Source of the DNA: Streptomyces sp. NBC_01294
GTDB lineage: Bacteria > Actinomycetota > Actinomycetes > Streptomycetales > Streptomycetaceae
Length of the DNA stretch: 64,000 bases
NCBI RefSeq assembly: GCF_035917235.1
Contig: NZ_CP108423.1
Coordinates: 6,477,501-6,541,500, forward strand
Reading direction: 5' to 3'
Shown piece by piece: positions 56,308 to 64,000 of the stretch; within the stretch, counting starts at the first letter, position 1, and the number at the start of each line of letters is the position of its first letter. Both the position numbers and the translations under genes were made by a program. The notes under the pieces were generated by a model. It worked only from the letters and a program-made list of their open reading frames with translations. It made no database searches and was not told the origin of the DNA.

Positions 56308-57549
56308 ATGGCGTACATCGGTCGACGGGCACTGCTGGCCGGAGCCGCGGGGGTGATCGCCGCCGCCACGGCCGGGCCGGGCGCCGCCGCGGTGCCGCGT
56401 GGGTCCGCAGGGATCCCGGCCCGGGCCACCACCGCCGAGTTCCGGGGGATGTGGATCGCCTCCGTGGTGAACGTGGACTGGCCCTCCAAGAGCGGGCTGT
56501 CCGCCGCGAAGCAGCGCGCGGAGCTGCTGAAGTTGCTCGACACGGCGGTCGCGCGCCGGCTCAACGCGGTGGTCCTCCAGGTCCGGCCGGCCGCCGACGC
56601 GTTCTGGCCCTCCGAGCTGGAGCCGTGGTCGCAGTGGCTGACCGGGGAGCAGGGGGTCGATCCCGGCTGGGACCCGCTGGGCACGGCCGTCGCCGAGGCG
56701 CACGCCCGCGGGCTGGAGCTGCACGCCTGGTTCAATCCGTACCGCGTGGCCAACCACACCGACATCGACCGGCTGGTGCCCGAGCATCCGGCGCGGAACC
56801 CGGGCTGGACGGTCGAGTACGGCGGCAGGCTCTACTACAACCCCGGTGTGCCCGGGGTGCGGCGCTTCGTCCAGGAGGCCATGCTCGACGCCGTCGCCCG
56901 CTACCCGGTGGACGCGGTGCACTGGGACGACTACTTCTACCCGTACCCCGTCGACGGGGAGTACTTCGACGACGACGACGCCTACGAGCAGTACGGGGGA
57001 TCCTTCGCCTCCCGCGCCGCCTGGCGCCGCGACAACATCGACACCCTGGTCCGCGAGATGTCCGAGCGGCTGCGGACCGTCCGGCCGGCGGCCCGGTTCG
57101 GCATCAGCCCGTTCGGGATCTGGCGCAACGCCGACCGGGACCCGCTCGGCTCGCCGACGCAGGGCCTCGGGACGTACGACGACCTGTACGCGGACAGCCG
57201 CAAGTGGGTCAAGGAGGGCTGGATCGACTACGTCGTGCCGCAGGCGTACTGGCACATCGGCCACCCGACCGCCGACTACTCCGCCCTCGTCCCCTGGTGG
57301 TCGCGGACCGTCGCGGGCACGGACGTGGACCTGTACGTCGGGGAGGCGCTGTACCGCTGCGACGAGGACAGCCCCACGGCGGCCTGGCGCGACCCGGGCG
57401 AGCTGTCGAAGCACCTGCGCTTCGCCCGCGGATATCCCGAGGTCCGCGGCCACGTGTACTTCTCGGCGAAGCACGTGGCCGCGGACCCCAACGGAGCCAT
57501 GGCCCGGGTGGTCGCCGACCACTACGGCTCGGCGGTCCCTCCGCGCTGA
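56308..57549 (+). CDS. Tat-exported glycosidase-like protein of the GHL10/DUF187 (YddW) family
   Basis: A 413-residue exported protein. The N-terminus GRRALLAGAAGVIAAATAGP has a twin-arginine motif and cleaves near GAAAVPRG. The TIM-barrel has the GHL10 signatures FRGMWIASVVNVDWPSKSGL, LNAVVLQVRPAADAFWPSEL, HAWFNPYRVA, AVHWDDYFYPYP and FGISPFGIWRN. Acidic residues in HWDDYFYP are probable catalytic groups. Related proteins act on cell-wall or denuded peptidoglycan glycans, which is the likely role. ATG 56308 follows ACGGAG. The tatA and tatC genes in this window would supply its export route. Confidence 0.92.
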   Translation: MAYIGRRALLAGAAGVIAAATAGPGAAAVPRGSAGIPARATTAEFRGMWIASVVNVDWPSKSGLSAAKQRAELLKLLDTAVARRLNAVVLQVRPAADAFWPSELEPWSQWLTGEQGVDPGWDPLGTAVAEAHARGLELHAWFNPYRVANHTDIDRLVPEHPARNPGWTVEYGGRLYYNPGVPGVRRFVQEAMLDAVARYPVDAVHWDDYFYPYPVDGEYFDDDDAYEQYGGSFASRAAWRRDNIDTLVREMSERLRTVRPAARFGISPFGIWRNADRDPLGSPTQGLGTYDDLYADSRKWVKEGWIDYVVPQAYWHIGHPTADYSALVPWWSRTVAGTDVDLYVGEALYRCDEDSPTAAWRDPGELSKHLRFARGYPEVRGHVYFSAKHVAADPNGAMARVVADHYGSAVPPR

Positions 57550-57550
57550 T

Positions 57551-57748
57551 TCAGTGGTCGGCCTCCGACGGGTGGCGGACCGTGCAGTCGGGTCCGGGCG
57601 CCATCAAAGCCTCGTGTCCGTCCTGGAACCGGACCCGGTACGGGGGGGTTCCGTTTTCGCCCAGGACCTGGGTGATCTCGCCCACCTTGTCGTGCTGTCC
57701 GACGATCCTGCCGTGCTGCACCAGCTGGTCGCCCTCGGTCGCGCGCAT
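57551..57748 (-). CDS. DUF1918-family small protein
   Basis: A 65-residue protein with the DUF1918 pattern MRATEGDQLVQHGRIVGQHD ... PYRVRFQDGHEALMAPGPDC, a predicted small SH3-like barrel. ATG 57748 follows GAGGAGGTCACT. Function unknown; such proteins are widespread in actinobacteria. It ends 1 bp from the convergent glycosidase stop. Confidence 0.88.
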   Translation of the reverse strand: MRATEGDQLVQHGRIVGQHDKVGEITQVLGENGTPPYRVRFQDGHEALMAPGPDCTVRHPSEADH

Positions 57749-57804
57749 AGTGACCTCCTCGGTGGCGGTCCGATCCGGTGCTAGCAGTTTAGGTCGTTCC
57801 GGGG

Positions 57805-58708
<904 letters not shown>

Positions 58709-58710
<2 letters not shown>

Positions 58711-60238
58711 GTATGAGCGTAGCAGTGTGGCGGAACTGGCGGATTCCCTGCGGTCCGAGCTCAACCGCTACTTGGTAGGTGGAAAGCTCCCGTCGAGCAG
58801 GGCCCTGGTCGAGCGCTACCGGGTCAGCCCCGTCACCGTCTCCCGGGCCCTGGCCCAGCTCGCCGCCGAGGGCCTGGTCGTCACCCGGCCCGGCTCTGGG
58901 GTCTTCCGCGCCTCCCCGCGTACGGCGCCCCCCGCGCCCGGGGACACCTCCTGGCAGGAGGTCGCCCTCAGCGCGGAGGCCCCCGGGGAGATCGTGCCGC
59001 GCTCGGTGGACGCCTCCGGGGTGATGGCCTGTCTTGCCGCGCCGCCGCCCGGGGTGATCGGCCTCAACAGCGGTTACCTGCACGCCTCCATCCAGCCCGA
59101 GCGGGCCATGGCCGCCGCGCTCGCCCGGGCCGGGCGGCGCCCCGGGGCCTGGGACCGCCCGCCCATGGAGGGGCTGCCCGAGCTACGCGACTGGTTCGCC
59201 CGCGAGATCGGCGGGGCCGTCTCGGCCGCCGACGTGCTGGTCACCGCAGGCGGACAGAGCGCGCTGACCACCGCCCTGCGGGCACTGGCCCCGCCCGGGG
59301 CGCCGATCCTGGTGGAGTCCCCGACCTACCCCGGCCTGCTGGCCATCGCCCGCGCCTCCGGATGCCGGCCGGTCCCCGTCCCGGTGGACGGCGCAGGGGT
59401 CCGGCCGGAGCTGCTGGCCGCCGCCTTCGAGGCGACCGGGGCGCGGGTGTTCGTGTGCCAGCCGCTGTTCCAGAACCCGACCGGCTCGATCCTGGCCCCC
59501 GCGCGGCGGGCCGAGGTGCTGCGCATCGCGCGGGCCGCCGGGGCGTTCGTGGTGGAGGACGACTACGCCCGCGCCCTGGCCCACGACGACTCCGGCCCGC
59601 TGCCCGCGACGCTGGCCGCCGAGGACCACGACGGGGTGGTCGTACACGTCCGCTCCCTGACCAAGGCCACCTCGCCCAGCCTGCGCGTGGGCGCGCTCGC
59701 CGCCCGGGGCCCGGTGGTGGACCGGCTGCGCGCCATCCAGGTCGTGGACAGCTTCTTCGTGCCCCGGCCGCTCCAGGAAGCCGCACTCGAACTGGTCGGC
59801 GCGCCCGCCTGGCCGCGCCACCTGCGCACCGTCGCCGCCGAGCTGCGCCACCGGCGGGACGTGCTCGCGGGGGCCCTGCGCCGGGAGCTGCCCGGGCTGA
59901 CCCTGCCCCATCTGCCCTCCGGCGGATACCAGTTGTGGGCGAGGATGGCCGGGGGCGGCGACGACACCGCCTTCGCGGCGGCGGCCCTGCGCGCCGGGGT
60001 GGCAGTGGCGCCCGGCCGTCCGTACTTCTGCGCGGAGCCGCCGGGTCCGCACGTCCGGCTGAGCTTCGCCGGGGTGTCGGGGCCAGGGGAACTGGTGGAG
60101 GCGGTCCAGCGGCTGCGCGGGGGCCTGGGGGACGCCCTACCGGGTGGCCCGACGGGGGGTTCGGCAGGCGGTCCGCAGGATGGTCTGCCGGGCGGCGCGG
60201 CCGGCGGCCCGGCCGGTGCCCTCGGTCCGGACGCTTGA
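58709..60238 (+). CDS. MocR-type regulator: GntR winged helix fused to an aminotransferase-like PLP domain
   Basis: A 509-residue regulator. Residues 1-75 form the GntR winged helix (LPSSRALVERYRVSPVTVSR, ALAQLAAEGLVVTRPGSGVF). The rest is an aminotransferase class I fold with PLP-binding features: YPGLLAIARASG, CQPLFQNPTGS, VVEDDYARAL and the Schiff-base lysine in VRSLTKATSPSLRVG. The C-terminal 35 residues are a Gly/Pro/Ala low-complexity tail (GGPTGGSAGGPQDGLPGG), probably from local repeat expansion. Divergent from the EamA transporter with overlapping start codons. It probably senses an amino compound through PLP. Confidence 0.92.
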
Positions 60239-60269
60239 CCGCTCGCTGCTTGCGGCCCACCATCACCGC

Positions 60270-60845
60270 ATGCATGTTCGGGTTTCGCTCGTCGCCGCAG
60301 CCCGCAGTTCCTCGCTGCTCGCCGAGCGCTTCGACGACGACCGCCCGCTGGACGGAGCCGGCTGGCGGTCGGTGGAGTCCGCCGCGCGCGACCTGGTCCC
60401 CCTGGGCTCGGCCGAGCTGCGCTACTGCTCGCCGACCCCGCGCAGCCGGGCCACGGGCGAGGCCCTCGGGTACGCGCCCCTGGCCCAGCCCGCGCTGCGC
60501 GAGTGCGACATGGGCCGCTGGCGGGGACTGACCCTGGCCGAGGTGACCGCACGGGAGCCCGGGGCGGTGGACCTGTGGCTCAGCGATCCGCGCGCCGCCC
60601 CGCACGGCGGCGAGTCCCTGCTCGCCTTCATCTCCCGGATCGGCGGCTGGCTCGACACCCGGCCCGCCGACGACGGGGGCGAGATCGTGGCGGTGGCGGA
60701 GCCCTCGGTGGTCCGGGCGGCCCTGGTCTACGCGCTGCAGGCGCCCCCGCTCACCTACTGGAACGTGGACGTCCGGCCGCTGTCCACGATCACGCTGACG
60801 GGCTGGTCCGGACGCTGGCACCTCTGCCTGCAGCCCCCGGTGTAA
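60270..60845 (+). CDS. Histidine-phosphatase-fold protein lacking the catalytic histidines
   Basis: A 191-residue protein with the branch-1 histidine phosphatase layout (ELRYCSPTPRSRATGEALGY, ECDMGRWRGLTLAEV, HGGESLLAFISRIGGWLD), but the RHG motif at the N-terminus is replaced by LVAAARSSS and the second catalytic histidine (usually in SHG before IRAAL) by AVAEPSVVRAALVYAL. It is therefore probably not an active phosphatase and may bind a ligand. Similar degenerate members accompany cobalt-related genes in some actinobacteria; none is adjacent here. ATG 60270 is used, 31 bp after the MocR stop. Confidence 0.82.
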   Translation: MHVRVSLVAAARSSSLLAERFDDDRPLDGAGWRSVESAARDLVPLGSAELRYCSPTPRSRATGEALGYAPLAQPALRECDMGRWRGLTLAEVTAREPGAVDLWLSDPRAAPHGGESLLAFISRIGGWLDTRPADDGGEIVAVAEPSVVRAALVYALQAPPLTYWNVDVRPLSTITLTGWSGRWHLCLQPPV

Positions 60846-60886
60846 ACCCGGTTGAGGCCCCGGGGGGCCGCTCATAGCCTGCGGGG

Positions 60887-61468
60887 ATGACCGGAACGCA
60901 CATCACCACCCTCGCGGAGCGGCCCGAACTGGCCGACCGGCTCTGGGACATGAAGGACTCGTGGCCGCAGTTCGCCCAGCACGACGCGCTGGCCTGGCTG
61001 CTGTATCCGCGGATGGTGGCCGAGCTGCCGGAGTACGTCCTGATCGCCACCGACGGCGACGCGGTGGTCGCCCGGGGGTTCAGCGTGCCCTTCGCGCTGC
61101 ACGCGGCGGGCCGCGACGGGGTGCTCCCCGCGCAGGGCTGGGACCGGATCCTCATGTGGGCCTTCTCCGACCTGCGCCGCGGGGTGCGGCCCGACACCGT
61201 GAGCGCGATCGAGATCTCCGTGGCCACCGGCCGGCAGGGCGAGGGCATGTCCGGGCTGATGCTCGCCGCGATGCGGGAGAACGCCCGTGCCCGCGGCTTC
61301 GCCGAGGTGGTGGCCCCGGTCCGGCCCAGCGCCAAGTCCGCCGAGCCGGACACCCCGATCGACGAGTACGCGTACCGGACCCGCGGGGACGGCCTCCCGT
61401 ACGACCCGTGGCTGCGCGTCCACGTCCGCGCGGGCGGGACCGTCGACTCGGTGGCCCCCTGTCGATGA
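60887..61468 (+). CDS. GNAT-family acetyltransferase, N-terminal part before an apparent frameshift
   Basis: A 193-residue ORF with GNAT features: VLIATDGDAVVARGFSVPFA, VSAIEISVATGRQGEGMSGL (acetyl-CoA pyrophosphate loop related to RGxG), MLAAMRENARARGFAEVVAPVRPS. The family members I know continue past this end with SMTIxGxLxxWREWTG and EPNVWVRHRL. Those segments exist here but in the next frame, starting at 61465. A missing base in the C5 run at 61455-61459 would restore one continuous protein of about 257 residues. The ORF ends in TGA overlapping the ATG of that piece. Confidence 0.8.
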   Translation: MTGTHITTLAERPELADRLWDMKDSWPQFAQHDALAWLLYPRMVAELPEYVLIATDGDAVVARGFSVPFALHAAGRDGVLPAQGWDRILMWAFSDLRRGVRPDTVSAIEISVATGRQGEGMSGLMLAAMRENARARGFAEVVAPVRPSAKSAEPDTPIDEYAYRTRGDGLPYDPWLRVHVRAGGTVDSVAPCR

Positions 61469-61659
61469 CGATCACCGGCTCGCTCGCCCAGTGGCGCGAG
61501 TGGACCGGGCTGCCCTTCGACGCCGCCGGTCCCGTGCGCGTGCCGGGCGCCCTGGCCCCGGTCCGGTGCGAACCCGGGCAGGGGTACGCCGTCTACGTGG
61601 AGCCGAACGTGTGGGTGCGCCACCGTCTCGCCGGCGGGACCGGACCGGAGCGCCCGTAG
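61465..61659 (+). pseudogene. C-terminal fragment of the GNAT acetyltransferase in the shifted frame
   Basis: 64 residues (MTITGSLAQWREWTGLPFDA ... YVEPNVWVRHRLAGG) that complete the acetyltransferase fold. ATG 61465 overlaps the TGA of the first part as ATGA, so it could be translated by coupling, but homology says it is the tail of one protein. Possible causes: a true deletion of one C, a sequencing error in a homopolymer, or frameshifting. Confidence 0.7.
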
Positions 61660-61678
61660 GCACCCGCGGGCGACGTGA

Positions 61679-61712
61679 CCGGCGGAATCACCGCCGGGGC
61701 GGGGTCTTTCCT
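61679..61712 (+). terminator. Terminator hairpin after the GNAT gene
   Basis: CCGGCGG (61679-61685) pairs with CCGCCGG (61691-61697), followed by GGCGGGGTCTTTCCTGTT. It marks the end of the core-genome block; the NACHT-like gene runs toward it from the right. 61713-61815 holds nothing else recognisable. Confidence 0.65.
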
Positions 61713-61815
61713 GTTAGACATCTTCCCGGGGGCGCCACGCGCCTTGGATCCTTCGGTGAAGTGTGACTGAGCGCTTCAGTTGGCGAGTCTCGACAGATGA
61801 GGTGCTCAGTCGCCG

Positions 61816-63999
61816 TCAGGTCGTTTCGGAGACTTGCTGTTCGTAGGCTGTCGCCAGCTGTGTCTGCACCCTGGCGTGCCGGAACTGGTACACCGCGCCT
61901 TCTTGCCGAAGAACTCCGCGACGATGGGCCTCGTTCAGGAAGGTCATCAGGCGCCAGGGCAGTCTTCCGGTGCCGCACAGCCAGAGGCGCGCAGTGAGGA
62001 ACCAGCCCCAGGCGCTCAGGGCGATGGCGAGGGTTCCGACCAGAGGCCAGATGAGCGTCGAGAGGCTGGCACGCGCCTCAGTCGCCAGTTGTGGGAGAGC
62101 CAGGAATAGCAGAATGATGGCGAGGACACCGAATAGGAACACGATGAGGCCTTGGGCGATCGCTGTCGTTCGGTCCGTGTGCAGACTCGCTCGCGGGCTC
62201 AGTGCGCGGACGACGTCCACCGGTGAGAACAGCCATCTGTGCAGTGCGGCAACGATGCCGCTGATCAGACCGATGGTCAGTCCGCCTGCGAGGCTGAAGG
62301 TCACGGCGTTACTGAACAGCTCCGCCGGGCCTAGGCTATAGAGCCATTGAGTTGTCTGATGGGGCAGTCGCCTGTCGAAGCCCCGATTCGTTACGTCGGT
62401 GCCGTCGGGAAATACGGCCACCAAGAAAAGGTGCCCGAAGCGGCGGTCTCGTTCGACGTGAAGCTCGATGAGGCCCCGGAAGGTGGTGCACCGCCCCCTT
62501 CTTGCGCACGCATCCGTCGTCCCCGGCGTACCCGCCCAGGCGGATACGCCGTCGAGGCGGACCACCTCAACGTCATGTGAGGCTCGCACGAACCGCTCGC
62601 CGCGCGGTGACCGGCACTGGCTCCAGCCATTCGGGGTGCCCGCGCAGCGGATACCCGGACGCAAAGTAGACATGTCGGAGCCTTCGGGAAACGCTTGGTG
62701 GATACCAGCCCGGATGGCTTGCGCGGTCCCGGCCGCCAGACCGAGAGGAGCACCGAGACAGAATCCGGCAATCAACCCAGCCGCCAGAGCTCGGCCTACC
62801 GCCTGGCCCAGCTGCTGCCACCTTCTGGTTCTCCCGACGGGCCTAGGGCGGGCCGCCTCCGTGCTCCTGACACCTGGATTGACTTTCGCTCCGCGGACAG
62901 CTGCCAGTGCATAAAGCAGCGTCATGACCGACACGCAAACGCCGAGCATGAGCGTTTCGAAACTGTGCCAACGCAGGTAGGAGCCGACAGTGGTCAGTAC
63001 AGCGACCACGGTGAGAATGAGGGCTGTCCTGGACTGGCGCCGGCCGCTGAAGGACGCAGTGGAAGGTACCGGCTCGCCGACGATGCCGATCACAGCCAGG
63101 ACCACGGCGGTGGCCAGGCCTCCGGTCATGGCCAGCCAGAAGACTGGATACGGCGGCCCTTTCGGCTCGAAATAGAAGGGGCCCCCCTCGTAGACCTGGC
63201 CGATGAGGCTTCCTTTGGTGCCGGCGATGACACCGAGGACGGCGGCCGTTCCGGCAACCGCGAAGAACCCTTGTAGGGCGCGGCCCCGTTGGACCAGCGT
63301 CAAACCTGGACTATGCGACAGGACTACGTATCCGATGCAGACGCCGACCAGCAAGGCAGTGGCTACCAAGGGCGCCGCCAATCCCTCCGTCGGAGCGACG
63401 ACGAGGATGATCGTGATAGCGACGGTTCCCAGAAGTAGGATCGGCCCGAGGTGGCGCAGCGGCCACGGCAACGCCAGTCGCAGTCGCCACCAGGCAAGAT
63501 CACGGGCTTGACGACGTTCCAGGTGTGCGGCGAGGAATCCGAGCCACCGACCAACCCGGCCAGCGTCAGGAGAATCGCTGAAGGCCGCCGGGACGAATCC
63601 CTCAAGTAGGTGCTGTTCGAGGTCGGCACGGTCGGTGAAGCGCGGATCGAGTAGCTCCGCGGGGTTGGCCTTGCCATCGCTGTAGACGACACGCGTCATC
63701 GCCACCATGAGCGGGGTCTGGAAGACCTGGCGCACCGTGTGGCAGACGGCAGCGTCTGGATCATCTCGTAGGTGGGCGAGGACCGGGTCCCAGCGCGTGG
63801 TCCGTTCTCCCGAGGCCCCTCGCACCGGTCGCGCAGTGCGTACGAGGTAAGTGCTCACGTCGTCGAAGGAGGGGGGCCTCAGTTCCACCACCGCAGCCGA
63901 TGTGAAGGCATCCCCACTCTCGACTTGCTCGGCATAGTCCTGCGTTCGACAGGTCAACAGGACGGGTGTCGTGGTGTCCAGCTCAGCGTTCAGCCTGCT
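61816..63999 (-). CDS. Multi-transmembrane NACHT/STAND NTPase-like protein, C-terminal part (start beyond the window)
   Basis: 728 residues are visible and the frame is open to the right edge. The first part reads TTTPVLLTCRTQDYAEQVE, the sensor-1 strand plus arginine of NACHT-type STAND NTPases, followed by helical winged-helix-like sequence (FQTPLMVAMTRVVYSDGKAN ... DLEQHLLEGFVPAAFSDSPD). About ten membrane spans follow, with an extracytoplasmic cysteine-containing loop (GIRCAGTPNGWSQCRSPRGE). The C-terminus YQFRHARVQTQLA is typical of Streptomyces NACHT proteins. Walker A and B lie off the window. Some bacterial NACHT proteins act in phage defence; a role here is inference. Base composition is milder than in neighbouring genes. 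Confidence 0.8.
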   Translation of the reverse strand, partial: SRLNAELDTTTPVLLTCRTQDYAEQVESGDAFTSAAVVELRPPSFDDVSTYLVRTARPVRGASGERTTRWDPVLAHLRDDPDAAVCHTVRQVFQTPLMVAMTRVVYSDGKANPAELLDPRFTDRADLEQHLLEGFVPAAFSDSPDAGRVGRWLGFLAAHLERRQARDLAWWRLRLALPWPLRHLGPILLLGTVAITIILVVAPTEGLAAPLVATALLVGVCIGYVVLSHSPGLTLVQRGRALQGFFAVAGTAAVLGVIAGTKGSLIGQVYEGGPFYFEPKGPPYPVFWLAMTGGLATAVVLAVIGIVGEPVPSTASFSGRRQSRTALILTVVAVLTTVGSYLRWHSFETLMLGVCVSVMTLLYALAAVRGAKVNPGVRSTEAARPRPVGRTRRWQQLGQAVGRALAAGLIAGFCLGAPLGLAAGTAQAIRAGIHQAFPEGSDMSTLRPGIRCAGTPNGWSQCRSPRGERFVRASHDVEVVRLDGVSAWAGTPGTTDACARRGRCTTFRGLIELHVERDRRFGHLFLVAVFPDGTDVTNRGFDRRLPHQTTQWLYSLGPAELFSNAVTFSLAGGLTIGLISGIVAALHRWLFSPVDVVRALSPRASLHTDRTTAIAQGLIVFLFGVLAIILLFLALPQLATEARASLSTLIWPLVGTLAIALSAWGWFLTARLWLCGTGRLPWRLMTFLNEAHRRGVLRQEGAVYQFRHARVQTQLATAYEQQVSETT

Positions 64000-64000
64000 C

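Overview
The window is high-GC actinobacterial chromosome, almost certainly Streptomyces. Codons end heavily in G or C, GTG and TTG starts are common, the -10 boxes are TAGGGT-like, and a complete Pup-proteasome locus is present. The order trmI, ferredoxin, arc, dop, pup, prcBA, pafA, FKBPs, pafBC, tatAC, helY ... glnA4 ... infC-rpmI-rplT ... pheST runs parallel to the S. coelicolor chromosome core as I remember it (roughly SCO1648 down to SCO1593). No replicon origin, rRNA, tRNA or CRISPR array is visible.

Region 1 (1-18 kb) is the proteasome and protein-export block. It holds the 3' end of trmI, a small secreted or membrane-anchored protein, a ferredoxin, the ATPase ring Arc/Mpa, Dop, Pup (encoded with a GGE end), an endonuclease VII-like HNH gene that carries a TTA codon and overlaps prcB, then prcB and prcA. 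A LacI/MFS pair follows (the MFS gene has an exact in-frame 69-bp tandem duplication), then pafA, two FKBP prolyl isomerases, pafB and pafC, two tiny ORFs, and tatA/tatC. Pup is ligated by PafA, removed by Dop, recognised by Arc and degraded by PrcBA. PafBC is a DNA-damage regulator in relatives.

Region 2 (18-30.5 kb) holds the helicase helY, a TetR regulator, an RluA-type pseudouridine synthase, a class C beta-lactamase-like hydrolase, a siderophore-interacting reductase behind a candidate iron box, a 5'-3' exonuclease, an XRE-cupin regulator, a BtuF-like metal receptor, and a TDT-family transporter divergent from a LysR gene. An interspersed repeat with the core GCGCCTCAAACGCCGGCG fills intergenic space here.

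Region 3 (30.5-37.4 kb) looks like an ethanolamine (or similar monoamine) gamma-glutamylation pathway. A class-I amidotransferase hydrolase, an APC permease and a FadR-type regulator (EpuRI-like) lie on the minus strand. GlnA4-like synthetase, an aldehyde dehydrogenase and an SDR lie on the plus strand. The regulator and permease upstream regions share a spaced motif that is a good operator candidate.

Region 4 (37.4-61.7 kb) holds a secreted HAD phosphatase, a D-threonine-aldolase-like PLP enzyme, an orphan mycosin-like protease, SseB and DUF1844 proteins separated by a perfect 32-bp inverted repeat, and the infC-rpmI-rplT operon with an attenuator-like leader and an apparent AUC start. Then come a SpoU methyltransferase, an orphan PAS histidine kinase, pheST, a SpoIIE-type phosphatase with the repeat hairpin in frame inside it, a TPR regulator, a NUDIX hydrolase, a 3-hydroxybutyryl-CoA dehydrogenase, a Tat-exported GHL10-like glycosidase, DUF1918, an EamA transporter and MocR regulator whose start codons overlap head to head, a degenerate histidine phosphatase and a frameshifted GNAT.

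Region 5 (61.8 kb to the end) is the C-terminal part of a multi-transmembrane protein that looks like a NACHT/STAND NTPase and runs off the window. Its less extreme base composition suggests accessory DNA.
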